Origin: Hyphomicrobiaceae bacterium
Lineage (GTDB): Bacteria > Pseudomonadota > Alphaproteobacteria > Rhizobiales > Hyphomicrobiaceae
Direction: 5' to 3'
NCBI GenBank assembly: GCA_041397645.1
Contig: JAWKWE010000006.1
Span: 362,920-426,919 of the forward strand
DNA: 64,000 bases
The stretch's first letter is position 1. Every line of letters starts with the position of its first letter. The notes below the pieces were generated by a model that was given only the letters and a program-made list of their open reading frames with translations, was not told the DNA's origin and did no database searches. Made by a program: the position numbers and the translations under genes. Of this stretch, positions 55,668 through 63,845 are shown piece after piece.

Positions 55668-56666
55668 TCATTTGCCTCGAACAATATTGACCTTGTAACC
55701 TCTTGCCACTCTAAGCCACCAATCTTTCAGGTTCTGCAAATTTGTGTAACGTGAACTGCCCAATTTCGTTTCTATCCCGCCTTGTACCTGACCCTGGTAA
55801 CTCACCTCGATATCAATGAACCGCGGACCAAAGGGCGTTGCTTTGTAAACCTCCACTTCGACTGTGCGTCCTTCCGCCTCTAACCCGGCGGCAACCGCGT
55901 CACGAAACGCATTTCCCCGCAATCTGTTCATCTCTACTCGAGAATACTGGTCGCCCGATCCGCCGGCGGGTCCGGTCATATCAATTAGAAAAGCGAGAGG
56001 ACCAAAAACACGACCAAGTCCCCTGAACACGTATCCGAGAGCGCCTTCTGCCGTGGCAGCTTCCCCGGCTGCACCTTCAAGTGCAGGGCCGCCGTTGTGG
56101 CCCATACCGGGGCCTCCACCCTCCGCATTATACAACTGCGCAAACGCACCTGTGATGGCGCCGTTAGCGAACTTGCCGCCGGAGAGGACGGATGCGGTGC
56201 CGCCGGCGACAGCTGCGACGGCAGTGCGTTCCGCGATGTACTCGGGATTGCCGTCGCCCGAGTGGCCCATGACTCCGGATGAGTCCATGAGCAGGCTCGA
56301 CCCTGCTGCGACTGCGCCGGTGAGCGCACCTGTTTCGAACGATCCGCCTTGCGCGACCGAGACCGCGCCGCCGACAACCGCATGCAGACCGACCTTGACC
56401 GCCGCAGAGAGCGCCCTGTCGGCAATGCCCCCGATGATCTGATGGATCCCGGAATACGCACCTATCTGCACGAAGGAGATCGCCGCCCCTATGAGGGCTT
56501 GTTTGATCGATCCGCCCGCCGCCAGGGTGAGCGCAGCTCCCGCCGCCGCACATCCGATCGGTCCTGTCGTGGCACAGGCCACGATCTGCAGGATAGCTCT
56601 GCCTATGGACGACCGTGCGATGGCTTTGGCGGCATGCGCAAACGCGCGACCGATGCCTCTGAACAC
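55668..56666 (-). CDS. Rhs cassette with restriction-nuclease-like tip
   Basis: 332 residues. Begins in rhs at FRGIGRAFAHAA (core missing). Type I constant segment, boundary AQLYNAEG (56127). The tip (about 155 residues) has GNAFRDAVAAGLEAEGRTVE, then RFIDIEV and GGIETKLGSSRYT, the D...ExK spacing of restriction-endonuclease-fold toxins. A short stretch GYVFRGLGRVFGPLAFL recalls rhs FRGIGRVF. Immunity gene follows without gap. Confidence 0.8.
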   Translation of the reverse strand: MFRGIGRAFAHAAKAIARSSIGRAILQIVACATTGPIGCAAAGAALTLAAGGSIKQALIGAAISFVQIGAYSGIHQIIGGIADRALSAAVKVGLHAVVGGAVSVAQGGSFETGALTGAVAAGSSLLMDSSGVMGHSGDGNPEYIAERTAVAAVAGGTASVLSGGKFANGAITGAFAQLYNAEGGGPGMGHNGGPALEGAAGEAATAEGALGYVFRGLGRVFGPLAFLIDMTGPAGGSGDQYSRVEMNRLRGNAFRDAVAAGLEAEGRTVEVEVYKATPFGPRFIDIEVSYQGQVQGGIETKLGSSRYTNLQNLKDWWLRVARGYKVNIVRGK

Positions 56667-56796
56667 ACTGCCGATGGCCTAAGGCCTAAACTTGCATGAG
56701 ACCGGGCCAACTAGCACGACGCGCCGAGAACAAGGCGTCGTCATCAAACTGTTCGTTGCCCATTCCGGCGCACGGGTTCAACGATGCAAGCAAAAT

Positions 56797-57168
56797 TCAA
56801 GTCATCATGCCCACCGCAATAACCTTTGCGCCCTCATGCAATTCAAATTTGCTGCCTTTCAAAAGAAAGCCATGAGGAGCACTAGCAGAAAGAAACTGCA
56901 CGAAGACGTCTTGCTCTCCTCGATCATCCGGCCATGCCACAGGTTGCACCACTAGACTCCATGCGTCCTCTGTCCAATTATCTCCTTGCTGGTCAAATTT
57001 TGCTACCGTACTGAACCGGGCTCCGCGCGGGGAAATGTTGTTTTTCCCAGTCGGAATTAGCCACTGCAATCGAGCATTCTTCTGCAGCATCAATAAATAC
57101 TCCGGCTCCGACTTGACCGCTGGTGCCGCCGTCGAGTTCGGCGAGGGCTCTGTTGCCCACTTGATCAT
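56797..57168 (-). CDS. Orphan immunity-like protein
   Basis: 123 residues, beta-rich. SVVxxPVxWP-type middle and FVQFLSASAPHGFLLKGSKF ELHEG near the end match small immunity-like proteins beside Rhs tips. It sits after the SUFU gene, which already serves the nearest toxin, so its own toxin may be lost. Confidence 0.6.
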   Translation of the reverse strand: MIKWATEPSPNSTAAPAVKSEPEYLLMLQKNARLQWLIPTGKNNISPRGARFSTVAKFDQQGDNWTEDAWSLVVQPVAWPDDRGEQDVFVQFLSASAPHGFLLKGSKFELHEGAKVIAVGMMT

Positions 57169-57221
57169 CGCAATACCGGCAGCAAATAGCTCTACCCGCA
57201 GTGCGCTAGTAGCTCAGCTAT

Positions 57222-57806
57222 CTATTTCACCCAGGACTTTCTGCGGAATTCGAAAAGATCTGGTTTTCTAATTAGAATTTCTTTCATGAACGCCGCTGGT
57301 CCTGCGCGCTTAACATAGTTTGCTTCTTCCGAAGTAATAGGTAACAATCCAATAAATTTAACCTCGCCTAATTTTTTGTTTCGAAATAGCCCGACGCCCG
57401 GTATCAGGCTGTCCGCGTCCAAAGCGAGAAACGCGGATACGGTAGAACCCTCAAACAGTATTCCTCTGGGTCCCAAGACCTGACCAACGGACAACGCCGT
57501 ACCGGAGTCGACCACTTCGGATGCGACTTGTTGAACTATCCCTGGCGCGTTCTTAAAGTTGCTTGCTCCCAGAAAAAGTAGCAGCTCTTGACGAACACTT
57601 TGCCCTGAATTTCGCAGAGGCACCGAACTCAATCCCAACGTTGCAAGCGTCGTTGCCGAGCCCTCTGTGCGTCCACTTAGTTGCACGATCTGGAAAGGCC
57701 ATCTTTCACCCACTTGTTGTCCATTCCAGCCGCGCTGTATCGGTCCAACGAAACCTTCAAGATGTTCGACCAGGGTAGCTTGAGTTCGCATCAACCGCTC
57801 TTTCAA
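57222..57806 (-). CDS. SUFU-family immunity protein
   Basis: 194 residues if started at TTG 57806 (TTGA overlap with the toxin stop), or 189 from ATG 57791. GPIQRGWNGQQVGERWPFQI, TLATLGLSSVPL, VLGPRGILFEGS and LLPITSEEANYV are SUFU (suppressor-of-fused) domain marks; SUFU proteins are widespread immunity partners of polymorphic toxins. Cognate of the HNH-type tip. Confidence 0.85.
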   Translation of the reverse strand: MKERLMRTQATLVEHLEGFVGPIQRGWNGQQVGERWPFQIVQLSGRTEGSATTLATLGLSSVPLRNSGQSVRQELLLFLGASNFKNAPGIVQQVASEVVDSGTALSVGQVLGPRGILFEGSTVSAFLALDADSLIPGVGLFRNKKLGEVKFIGLLPITSEEANYVKRAGPAAFMKEILIRKPDLFEFRRKSWVK

Positions 57807-58210
57807 TACAATTCGGGAGGTTCGAATTTCGGGTTGCCACCGCCGCCGCCTCGCAATCGCTGCAAACCTTCCACACCTGCGCCTGCAGCGCTCGGGTCTC
57901 GACCGCCACCTTCCACTAGAGGTGCTCTATTGTTGAAGCGAGTGTCATTGTTCCCACCAGACCGATTGCATTGTATGCATTCACCCTCCACCCCAACATT
58001 GTAGTTTCTAATTACATCGTTGCGTGTAGTGTCATCAGGGAAACTTCTATTCGACCAAGAACCGCCCTCGCCCTGATGGCTCAAGTCCCAACCATTTGGA
58101 TTGCCACGCGACTGACCTTTGGTTGGGTCACCATAGACTTCGCTACCGCATGTCGGGCAAAGTTTACCACCAAAAAGACCATCAACCATTCGATTCCACG
58201 CGTCAACGCA
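57803..58210 (-). CDS. GH-E/HNH-type nuclease tip fused to half a palindrome
   Basis: The tip (about 130 residues) has CPTCGSEVYGDP, WDLSHQGEGGSWSNR, a TRNDVIRNYN segment and ECIQCNRSGGNND: two CxxC pairs and the central D-x-x-H, as in GH-E/HNH toxin nucleases. The constant pre-toxin segment is completely missing. At about 58210 the tip joins directly to half of a type A palindrome in rhs (QNNPLSCPCASDA). The open frame continues to 58294 through the palindromes. Confidence 0.75.
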   Translation of the reverse strand, partial: CVDAWNRMVDGLFGGKLCPTCGSEVYGDPTKGQSRGNPNGWDLSHQGEGGSWSNRSFPDDTTRNDVIRNYNVGVEGECIQCNRSGGNNDTRFNNRAPLVEGGGRDPSAAGAGVEGLQRLRGGGGGNPKFEPPELY

Positions 58211-58543
58211 TCCGAAGCGCAAGGACAGGACAGCGGGTTGTTCTGCACGCCTTGGTTGGCGCGTTGCGACTCCGCTTCGCGGAGCCGGGCGCAACGCGCG
58301 GCTCTAAGCGCTTCCGGCCGGCTCTCCGCAAGGAGAGTCGGAAGCGCAATCAACGCATAGGCATTGAAGGCCTGGAAGTTTGTGATGTCCTGCACGAACG
58401 GATCGGCGGAGCGCGGATGCAGCGTGGGCATCCGGAGCGCGCACTAAAATGGAAGCGGCCGATGTCGGCGTCATAGACGCGCCCGTTCATGTGGATGAGA
58501 CCAACACCTCAGCCGCGCTTCGGATGCCCACAAGCATCCGCGC
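58211..58543. repeat. Palindromic elements (half A, D, C, A, A)
   Basis: Half A (GCATCCGAAGCGC) at about 58208-58220, D at 58261-58297 (one arm base changed, GGGCGCAACGC), C at 58308-58347, A at about 58413-58440, A at 58515-58543. The inner loop of C is CTCTCC GCAA GGAGAG. Rhs codons between them as at 49.96-50.43 kb. Confidence 0.85.
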
Positions 58544-59110
58544 TTATCGAGCTGCTCGTGGCATGTGCGTGCGGCCGGCTCGACGCAGGAGAGTCGCACG
58601 CACCTCTAAAGTATAACCGCGGGTGACCTGCGAGAGCTGCCAGTTGAAGGGATTGGACGGCGTATAGCTGGTCCAGTCGACCTGACGGCGCTTGCCCCAG
58701 GCATCGAACGAGTAGCTCTGCTGGATGACGCCCTGATCGTCGGCCTCGGCGGCAAGCGAGCCCAGGTGATCCTTGAGGAGGTAGCGGGTTTGCGAGACGC
58801 CCCAGGTGGCCGGTGCGCTCTCGGAGCGCATGACGACGGCGGTGCCCGCAATGTAGGCGCGCTGCGTCTTCAGACCCGATTGGGCCACCGAGACCTCAAA
58901 GCTTCCGCCCGCGATGTAATAGGTGGTCGTGGTGCCGGTCTGGTTGACATCGGTCCGCCTGAAGCGACCCCGGCCAGGGCCATACGCCAGATCGATGCTG
59001 TTGGTGCCCTTCTCGATGTGGGTTGGCATCCCGAACGCCGACCAGGTGATCGTGCGCCCGTCACCCGCCACCATGTCGCCGTTGAGGTCGTAGCTCGCCC
59101 TACGGTTCTT
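58544..59110 (-). pseudogene. Rhs core fragment
   Basis: About 170 residues: GDGRTITWSAFGMPTHIEKG, TNSIDLAYGPGRGRFRRTD, GGSFEVSVAQSGLKTQRAYI, YLLKDHLGSLAAEADDQG, SFDAWGKRRQVD, NPFNWQLSQVTRGYT. It ends where a type E palindrome (58565-58603) enters before GHEQLDK. The 5' side joins the next immunity gene at about 59110. Confidence 0.8.
58565..58603. repeat. Palindromic element type E
   Basis: Arms GTGCGTGCG and CGCACGCAC; between them GCCGG, CTC, GACGCAGGA, GAG, T. Identical copy at 50305-50343, complementary copy at 40779-40817. Confidence 0.9.
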
Positions 59111-59121
59111 CGCATTGCGGA

Positions 59122-59793
59122 CTATGCGTTTGCTTCCGCGTCAGTCCAAATACCCTCTATAATTTCCATTTCGGTTCGGCCAGGCAAATTTTGAGCCTTC
59201 CAGCTGATGCCCTTTGACGCTTGAATTGCAGCAACCGCGATTTCATCGGGATCACGTCTCTGACGTACACCTAGATAGATGATGAGCGCTGTACGCATCA
59301 AAGCGTTCACTTTGTACCAAGGAAAATCACCGACAAGTCCGACGGCGGCCGCGTAAAGACTTTCAAGGTCGGTGATTGATCGGACGCGGCTTAGCACAGC
59401 TTCTTGCAACTCCAATTTGAGTGCCTCTGCCAGTCCCTTGGCATCATATTGGGCCGTATCCAAGTACCACAACTCGTAAGAGCCGCGCGTACCGGTGAAC
59501 GTCGCGACTGTTGGACATTCAGGTGAAAAGTGGAAACCTGAAAAAGCTGGTGGCCCATATTTTCTGACACACGTTGCACAGAAATGGTCGGCGCCAGGAT
59601 TTCCGAACCAGAACCGATACGACAGCACATTATCGACTACTCCACCGGCGAACGGTGCTTCGACGAGTCGCAACTTGTGATAAACGTCATCATTACTCCA
59701 GTCGCCCTTATATTCGTATCGACGAACTTCACCATATCCGAGTTCTGACAATTCGCGAGAGATCACGGCGCGGTCGTTTGCACTCAATCTCAC
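59122..59793 (-). CDS. Immunity protein for the nuclease tip
   Basis: 223 residues from GTG 59793 (GTGA overlap with the toxin stop). It has a CATC...C pair, FSGFHFSPECPTVATFTG, and the shared C-terminal pattern SITDLESLYAAAVGLVGDFP, WYKVNALMRTALIIYLGVRQ (compare 52211 and 21942). Cognate of the PD-(D/E)xK-like tip. Confidence 0.8.
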   Translation of the reverse strand: MRLSANDRAVISRELSELGYGEVRRYEYKGDWSNDDVYHKLRLVEAPFAGGVVDNVLSYRFWFGNPGADHFCATCVRKYGPPAFSGFHFSPECPTVATFTGTRGSYELWYLDTAQYDAKGLAEALKLELQEAVLSRVRSITDLESLYAAAVGLVGDFPWYKVNALMRTALIIYLGVRQRRDPDEIAVAAIQASKGISWKAQNLPGRTEMEIIEGIWTDAEANA

Positions 59794-61046
59794 TTGCTAC
59801 AGCCCTTATAACCACACGTCTGCAATTCAACGCCGGCAGCTTTCAATCTCGACTCCAGTTTAAATCCAGACCAACCGGCTTCCAATGTCGATATGAACCC
59901 AACTCCATAATAGGCGGGTCGACTCACAGATAGTCCTGTCGTTGTGCGCCCTCCTAACAACTGAACGGCGACATCCTTGTCGACTTGGTGTGGGTCCAGC
60001 CGAAGGTCGTTGCTAACCGAAGTCTTGACTTCAATTCCAACAATGGCCCCTTGGGGATCTTGCACGAGAAGATCATAAAATCGGGGCGTATCAAAGCCAG
60101 CCACATACGTCGCAATCTCAGCGCCTGGTTCGGTCAGCACCTTCCATCCAGGCAGGCTATTATAATATTCCGAAGCTTGGCGCACGCCATCTAGATGCTG
60201 CTGTCGAATTTTCTTATACCACTCCGGGCCAGCTTCAGCATTATACAGCTGCGCGAATGCACCTGTGATGGCACCGTTAGCGAACTTGCCGCCTGAGAGC
60301 ACCGAGGCCGTACCGCCTGCGACGACGGTCGCGGTGAACTGACCGGCTTCACCCAGTCCGCCGGAGATCTCGCCGACGCCGCCCGCGACCGCACCGGACA
60401 TGAACCCGCTGACGAACGAGCCGCCCTGGGCCATCGAGATCGCACCGGAGACCACGCCGTGCGACAAGGCGGTGCCGACGGGCCCCGTGCCGGAGAGGAC
60501 CACCGCGTCGCCGACCTTACCCCAAATGTCGATGATGCCGCCGTTACTCGCACCGACTTGCACGAATGCCAAAGCTGCGGAAATAAACGCCTGCTTGAGT
60601 GTTCCGCCTGCGAGCAAAGTGAGCCCCGCCGCCGCTGGCGCGCACGTAAACGCAGCCGCGGGATTGGCACAGGCCACGATCTGAAGGATCGCTCTTCCTA
60701 TTGATGATCTAGCGATGGCTTTAGCGGCATGAGCAAAGACACGACCGATACCTCTGAACACACTGCCGATGGCCTTGAACAGGCCCTTGAGGAAGAAGCC
60801 TGAAGGGTCGGTGACGCGCGGATGCGGGTGGGCATCCGAAGCGCAAGAACAGGACAGCGGGTTGCTCTGCACGCCTTGGTTGGCGCGTTGCGACTCCGCT
60901 TCGCGGAGCCGGCCGCAACGCGCGGCTCTAAGCGCTTCCGGCCGGCTCTCAGCAAGGAGAGTCGGAAGCGCAATCAACGCATAGGCGTTGAAGGCCTGGA
61001 AGTTTGTGATGTCCTGCACGAACGGATCGGCGGAGCGCGGATGCAA
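59790..61046 (-). CDS. Rhs cassette with PD-(D/E)xK-like tip and in-frame palindromes
   Basis: 418 residues, starting in rhs (ADPFVQDITNF). Two palindromes (C and D) add 34 codons in frame between NAYA and VQxNPLS, and a type A adds about 13 between LS and TDPSG; the frame survives all of them. Type II constant segment, boundary AQLYNAEA (60240). The tip (about 150 residues) has YNSLPGWKVLTEPGAEI, RFYDLLVQDPQ and VGIEVKTSVSNDL, a D...ExK nuclease core. Confidence 0.8.
   Translation of the reverse strand: MHPRSADPFVQDITNFQAFNAYALIALPTLLAESRPEALRAARCGRLREAESQRANQGVQSNPLSCSCASDAHPHPRVTDPSGFFLKGLFKAIGSVFRGIGRVFAHAAKAIARSSIGRAILQIVACANPAAAFTCAPAAAGLTLLAGGTLKQAFISAALAFVQVGASNGGIIDIWGKVGDAVVLSGTGPVGTALSHGVVSGAISMAQGGSFVSGFMSGAVAGGVGEISGGLGEAGQFTATVVAGGTASVLSGGKFANGAITGAFAQLYNAEAGPEWYKKIRQQHLDGVRQASEYYNSLPGWKVLTEPGAEIATYVAGFDTPRFYDLLVQDPQGAIVGIEVKTSVSNDLRLDPHQVDKDVAVQLLGGRTTTGLSVSRPAYYGVGFISTLEAGWSGFKLESRLKAAGVELQTCGYKGCSK
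60816..60971. repeat. Palindromic elements A, D, C inserted in frame
   Basis: A at 60816-60844, D at 60885-60921, C at 60932-60971 (inner loop AGCAAG instead of CGCAAG). Comparison with the uninterrupted stretch at 41021-41061 defines the inserts: 102 net bases for D plus C, a multiple of three. Confidence 0.9.
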
Positions 61047-61190
61047 CGTGGAATGCGTAACAAGAATTTCCTCGGCGCGGTTAAAATCACCAAACGCGCC
61101 GCCACTGATCGCCAGCCCTCCACTCCTCTCTTATCCCGCTCCGTTGTGGAAATACGTTCTGCCCTCGCCGAGGGTGCGTAATATCCTGAA

Positions 61191-61583
61191 CTAAGGGATG
61201 TAATCGGGTACTAATGGCAAGTCGGCCGGATATCTCATCATTTCATTCCTCTCAACAACCCCGAGACGATAAATGTTTACGAGTTCCGGAGTACGCCAGT
61301 CATTGCGACAAGACATCTCCACTCCGTTATCGAAATGCAGTGTAAATACCTGATCATCCATCAATGCTTGCGAGGAAGATACGCCAATAAGTGGCCATAA
61401 TACGTTTAAATCACCACTCCGCTCCCACATGTCAAACTCAATCAATACATCTGTGGAGGGTGGGGTCAATTTAAATTCTGAGAAGGCAATCGCGTGAGAC
61501 GCGAAAAACATTCGAAGATACTGCAATTCGACAGATATCGAGACCAGCTCTTCTCCAATCTTATAGACCTTCATTTGTGTCAT
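61191..61583 (-). CDS. Immunity protein
   Basis: 130 residues from ATG 61583. VYKIGEELVSISVELQYLRM and LIEFDMWERSGDLNVLWPL; alpha/beta. It follows the short-tip cassette by about 25 bases. No family recognised. Confidence 0.7.
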   Translation of the reverse strand: MTQMKVYKIGEELVSISVELQYLRMFFASHAIAFSEFKLTPPSTDVLIEFDMWERSGDLNVLWPLIGVSSSQALMDDQVFTLHFDNGVEMSCRNDWRTPELVNIYRLGVVERNEMMRYPADLPLVPDYIP

Positions 61584-61608
61584 TGCGGATTCCTCTATAC
61601 GAATAGGT

Positions 61609-62100
61609 TTATGGGGATGTTTGAATAGGTTTAAGAGGATTAACCGGATAGTGCGCAAAGTCTGATTTGTCCGGCACCGGCTTCCCAGTTACGGGAGAAA
61701 TGGGTTGTCGCGATGCATTGAATACACGGAAATAGGGTAATCGAAGTCCCCGGGGGTGGCTCGGTGCTCGTCCAGTCCGCATTATACAACTGCGCAAACG
61801 CACCTGTGATGGCACCGTTGGCGAACTTGCCGGCGGAGAGGACGGAGGCTGTGCCGCCGGCGACAGCTGCGACGGCAGTGCGGGCTGCAACGTTCTCAGG
61901 CACACCATCGCCCGAGTGGCCCATGAGACCGGAGCTGTCCATGAGCAGGCTCGATCCAGCCGCGACTGCGCCGGTGAGCGCACCTGTTTCAAACGATCCG
62001 CCTTGCGCGACCGAGACCGCGCCGCCCACAACCGCGTGCAGGCCGACCTTGACCGCCGCAGCGATTGGATTGCCCGGTTTGCAATACCCCACGTGATCTG
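61609..62100 (-). pseudogene. Rhs cassette with short tip, frameshifted at a C run
   Basis: Type I constant segment (GLHAVVGGAVSVAQ to AQLYNAD, boundary 61781). The tip reads FRVFNASRQPISPVTGKPVP, DKSDFAHYPVNPLKPIQTSP only after a shift at 61750-61760, where this copy has one C more than the left copy. In the frame of the constant part translation ends at 61640. GKPVP...H near the end of a tip is a common toxin ending; activity unknown. Confidence 0.65.
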
Positions 62101-62205
62101 ACCGATCGGCACGTACGCGCGCATCCTATAATAAAGATTGCGCAGCACGCATGCGGTGGAGCGAGCAATCCCGCTCCAGGCTCGCACGCCATCCGGCCCT
62201 TGTGC

Positions 62206-63093
62206 TTAAGAAGGTCTAATTGCGGTTCGAGTACGCATCAGTTCGTAAAGTTCGTCAGCGAGTTTCGGCGTATTCAGGATTTCGAGGTCGTCTCTGTTTA
62301 CTATCTGCTTAGTCTGGGATTTCAGATGCTTTACCTGGAAATACTCGCGGATACCATCCAGCAATCGCGGCTGCGAGGTGAGTTGCCCTTCCAATGAGAC
62401 CAGACCGGCAACATCGCCAATGAACGAACTCCCGTCTACAGGCATTTGCACGTTTTCAATTGTGCAGCCATCCTTACACCCGACAAACCGCAGCCTCGCG
62501 TTTTCAAACGAGACATCATGCAGTCCACTTCGTAGCGGCGAACCCAGCCAATTTATATAGGGGTATAATAATCCATGGCCGTTAAATTCAACGGCGTCAA
62601 CGTCCCCGACAAAAGAGCAGTTCCAGAATCCTGCTGCCCAAAATCTGATCCTTCGCCAGTCGCGACCTTGGAAGCTGCAATTCTCGAATATGAGGTTTAC
62701 GGGGCTGCATTCCGCGGTTTTCACACCGTCGAAAACGCAACGTCGCATTGTTGTCCCGAACACTCCCAGAAGGGCCCGGCGAAAATCCGCTCCGGAAAAA
62801 TCACAATCTGTGTACTCGCATTTTTTGACGTAGAGTCTCACGAGATTGGCATTCTTGAAAGCGCAGTTCTCGAAACGGCAGGCGATGAATCTAGCGCGCG
62901 TCAAGTTGCTATACGAAAAATCGACGTTCTCGAACGTGGCATTCTCGAATGAGCGCCCATCGGCAGTGGCCCCCCGGAAATCAGCCGCACCGGTCGTTGT
63001 AAATCCAAACGGCGAGACGGAACAGAGATCGGAGTTCACCCCGCACCATCTAGCTTTAAGGAACTTGCCATCGGTTTGTGAGGCTTTCCGCAT
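62206..63093 (-). CDS. Pentapeptide-repeat immunity protein
   Basis: 295 residues from ATG 63093. About 25 consecutive pentapeptide units of the A(D/N)Lxx kind (ADFRGATADGRSFENATFEN, VDFSYSNLTRARFIACRFEN) form a right-handed quadrilateral beta helix. The C-terminal 60 residues are helical. The start lies 6 bases beyond the toxin stop, hence cognate immunity. Pentapeptide proteins can mimic DNA, which would suit protection from a nuclease. Confidence 0.8.
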   Translation of the reverse strand: MRKASQTDGKFLKARWCGVNSDLCSVSPFGFTTTGAADFRGATADGRSFENATFENVDFSYSNLTRARFIACRFENCAFKNANLVRLYVKKCEYTDCDFSGADFRRALLGVFGTTMRRCVFDGVKTAECSPVNLIFENCSFQGRDWRRIRFWAAGFWNCSFVGDVDAVEFNGHGLLYPYINWLGSPLRSGLHDVSFENARLRFVGCKDGCTIENVQMPVDGSSFIGDVAGLVSLEGQLTSQPRLLDGIREYFQVKHLKSQTKQIVNRDDLEILNTPKLADELYELMRTRTAIRPS

Positions 63094-63098
63094 TGCGA

Positions 63099-63816
63099 CT
63101 AATATATCTCCTTTCGCTTTGGATAGCATGTTGAGGGATTGGCTTGGCAGAATGTATCAAACTGTCTGCCAGTGATGATGTCAATTATTGCTCCCACGAC
63201 ACTCAACACGTTGGCCGCCTTAGACAGAGCACGAGACGTATTGATGTGGAAGAGATTCAAGCTACCATACTTCGCTACCTTCGTCGGCCACTGGCCGGTG
63301 GTGGTCATTTCATACCGGTAACCTGTAGCAGGGTCCGTCAAATCCACTCCTCCGTTTATTCTACCCGTCAACCGACCTAACAATGGATCATCTACTATCG
63401 CGTCGCGGACGGCCGCGTCGATATTGTAGCCTCGGTGCATTGCACGACGCCAAGGTTTGGTCTTTTGAGCAGCTAGCTGATCGTCAGAAAATGCCGCATC
63501 CCCTGCAGCATCGATTTTTTTTATGGCATCGTCGGCAACTGCCTGGAGCTTCTGCTGGACTTCATCAACTGCCTCCGCATTATACAGCTGCGCAAACGCG
63601 CCTGTTATTGCGCCGTTAGCGAACTTGCCACCTGCGAGGACGGAGGCGGTGCCGCCGGCAACGGCTGCAACGGCGGTGCGTTCCGCGATGTACTCGGGAT
63701 TGCCGTCGCCCGAGTGGCCCATGACTCCGGATGAGTCCATGAGCAGGCTTGAACCTGCTGCGACTGCGCCGGTGAGCGCACCTGTTTCAAACGATCCGCC
63801 TTGCGCGACCGAGACC
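63099..63816 (-). CDS. Rhs cassette with restriction-endonuclease-like tip
   Basis: The constant type I segment starts directly at a type A palindrome (63817-63845); the frame is open to 63944. Boundary AQLYNAEA (63579). The tip (about 160 residues) has AAVRDAIVDDPLLGRLTGRI, GVDLTDPATGYRYEMTTTGQ and KVAKYG, matching restriction-endonuclease-fold toxins with a (P/V)D...D/E-M-T-T core. It ends after CQANPSTCYPKRKEIY, next to the pentapeptide gene. Confidence 0.75.
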
Positions 63817-63845
63817 GCGCGGATGTGGGTGGGCATCCGAAGCGC
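63817..63845. repeat. Palindromic element type A at the cassette edge
   Basis: GCGCGGATG, TGGGTGGG, CATCCGAAGCGC. Same position relative to VSVAQGG as the copies at 49931 and 35580. Confidence 0.85.
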
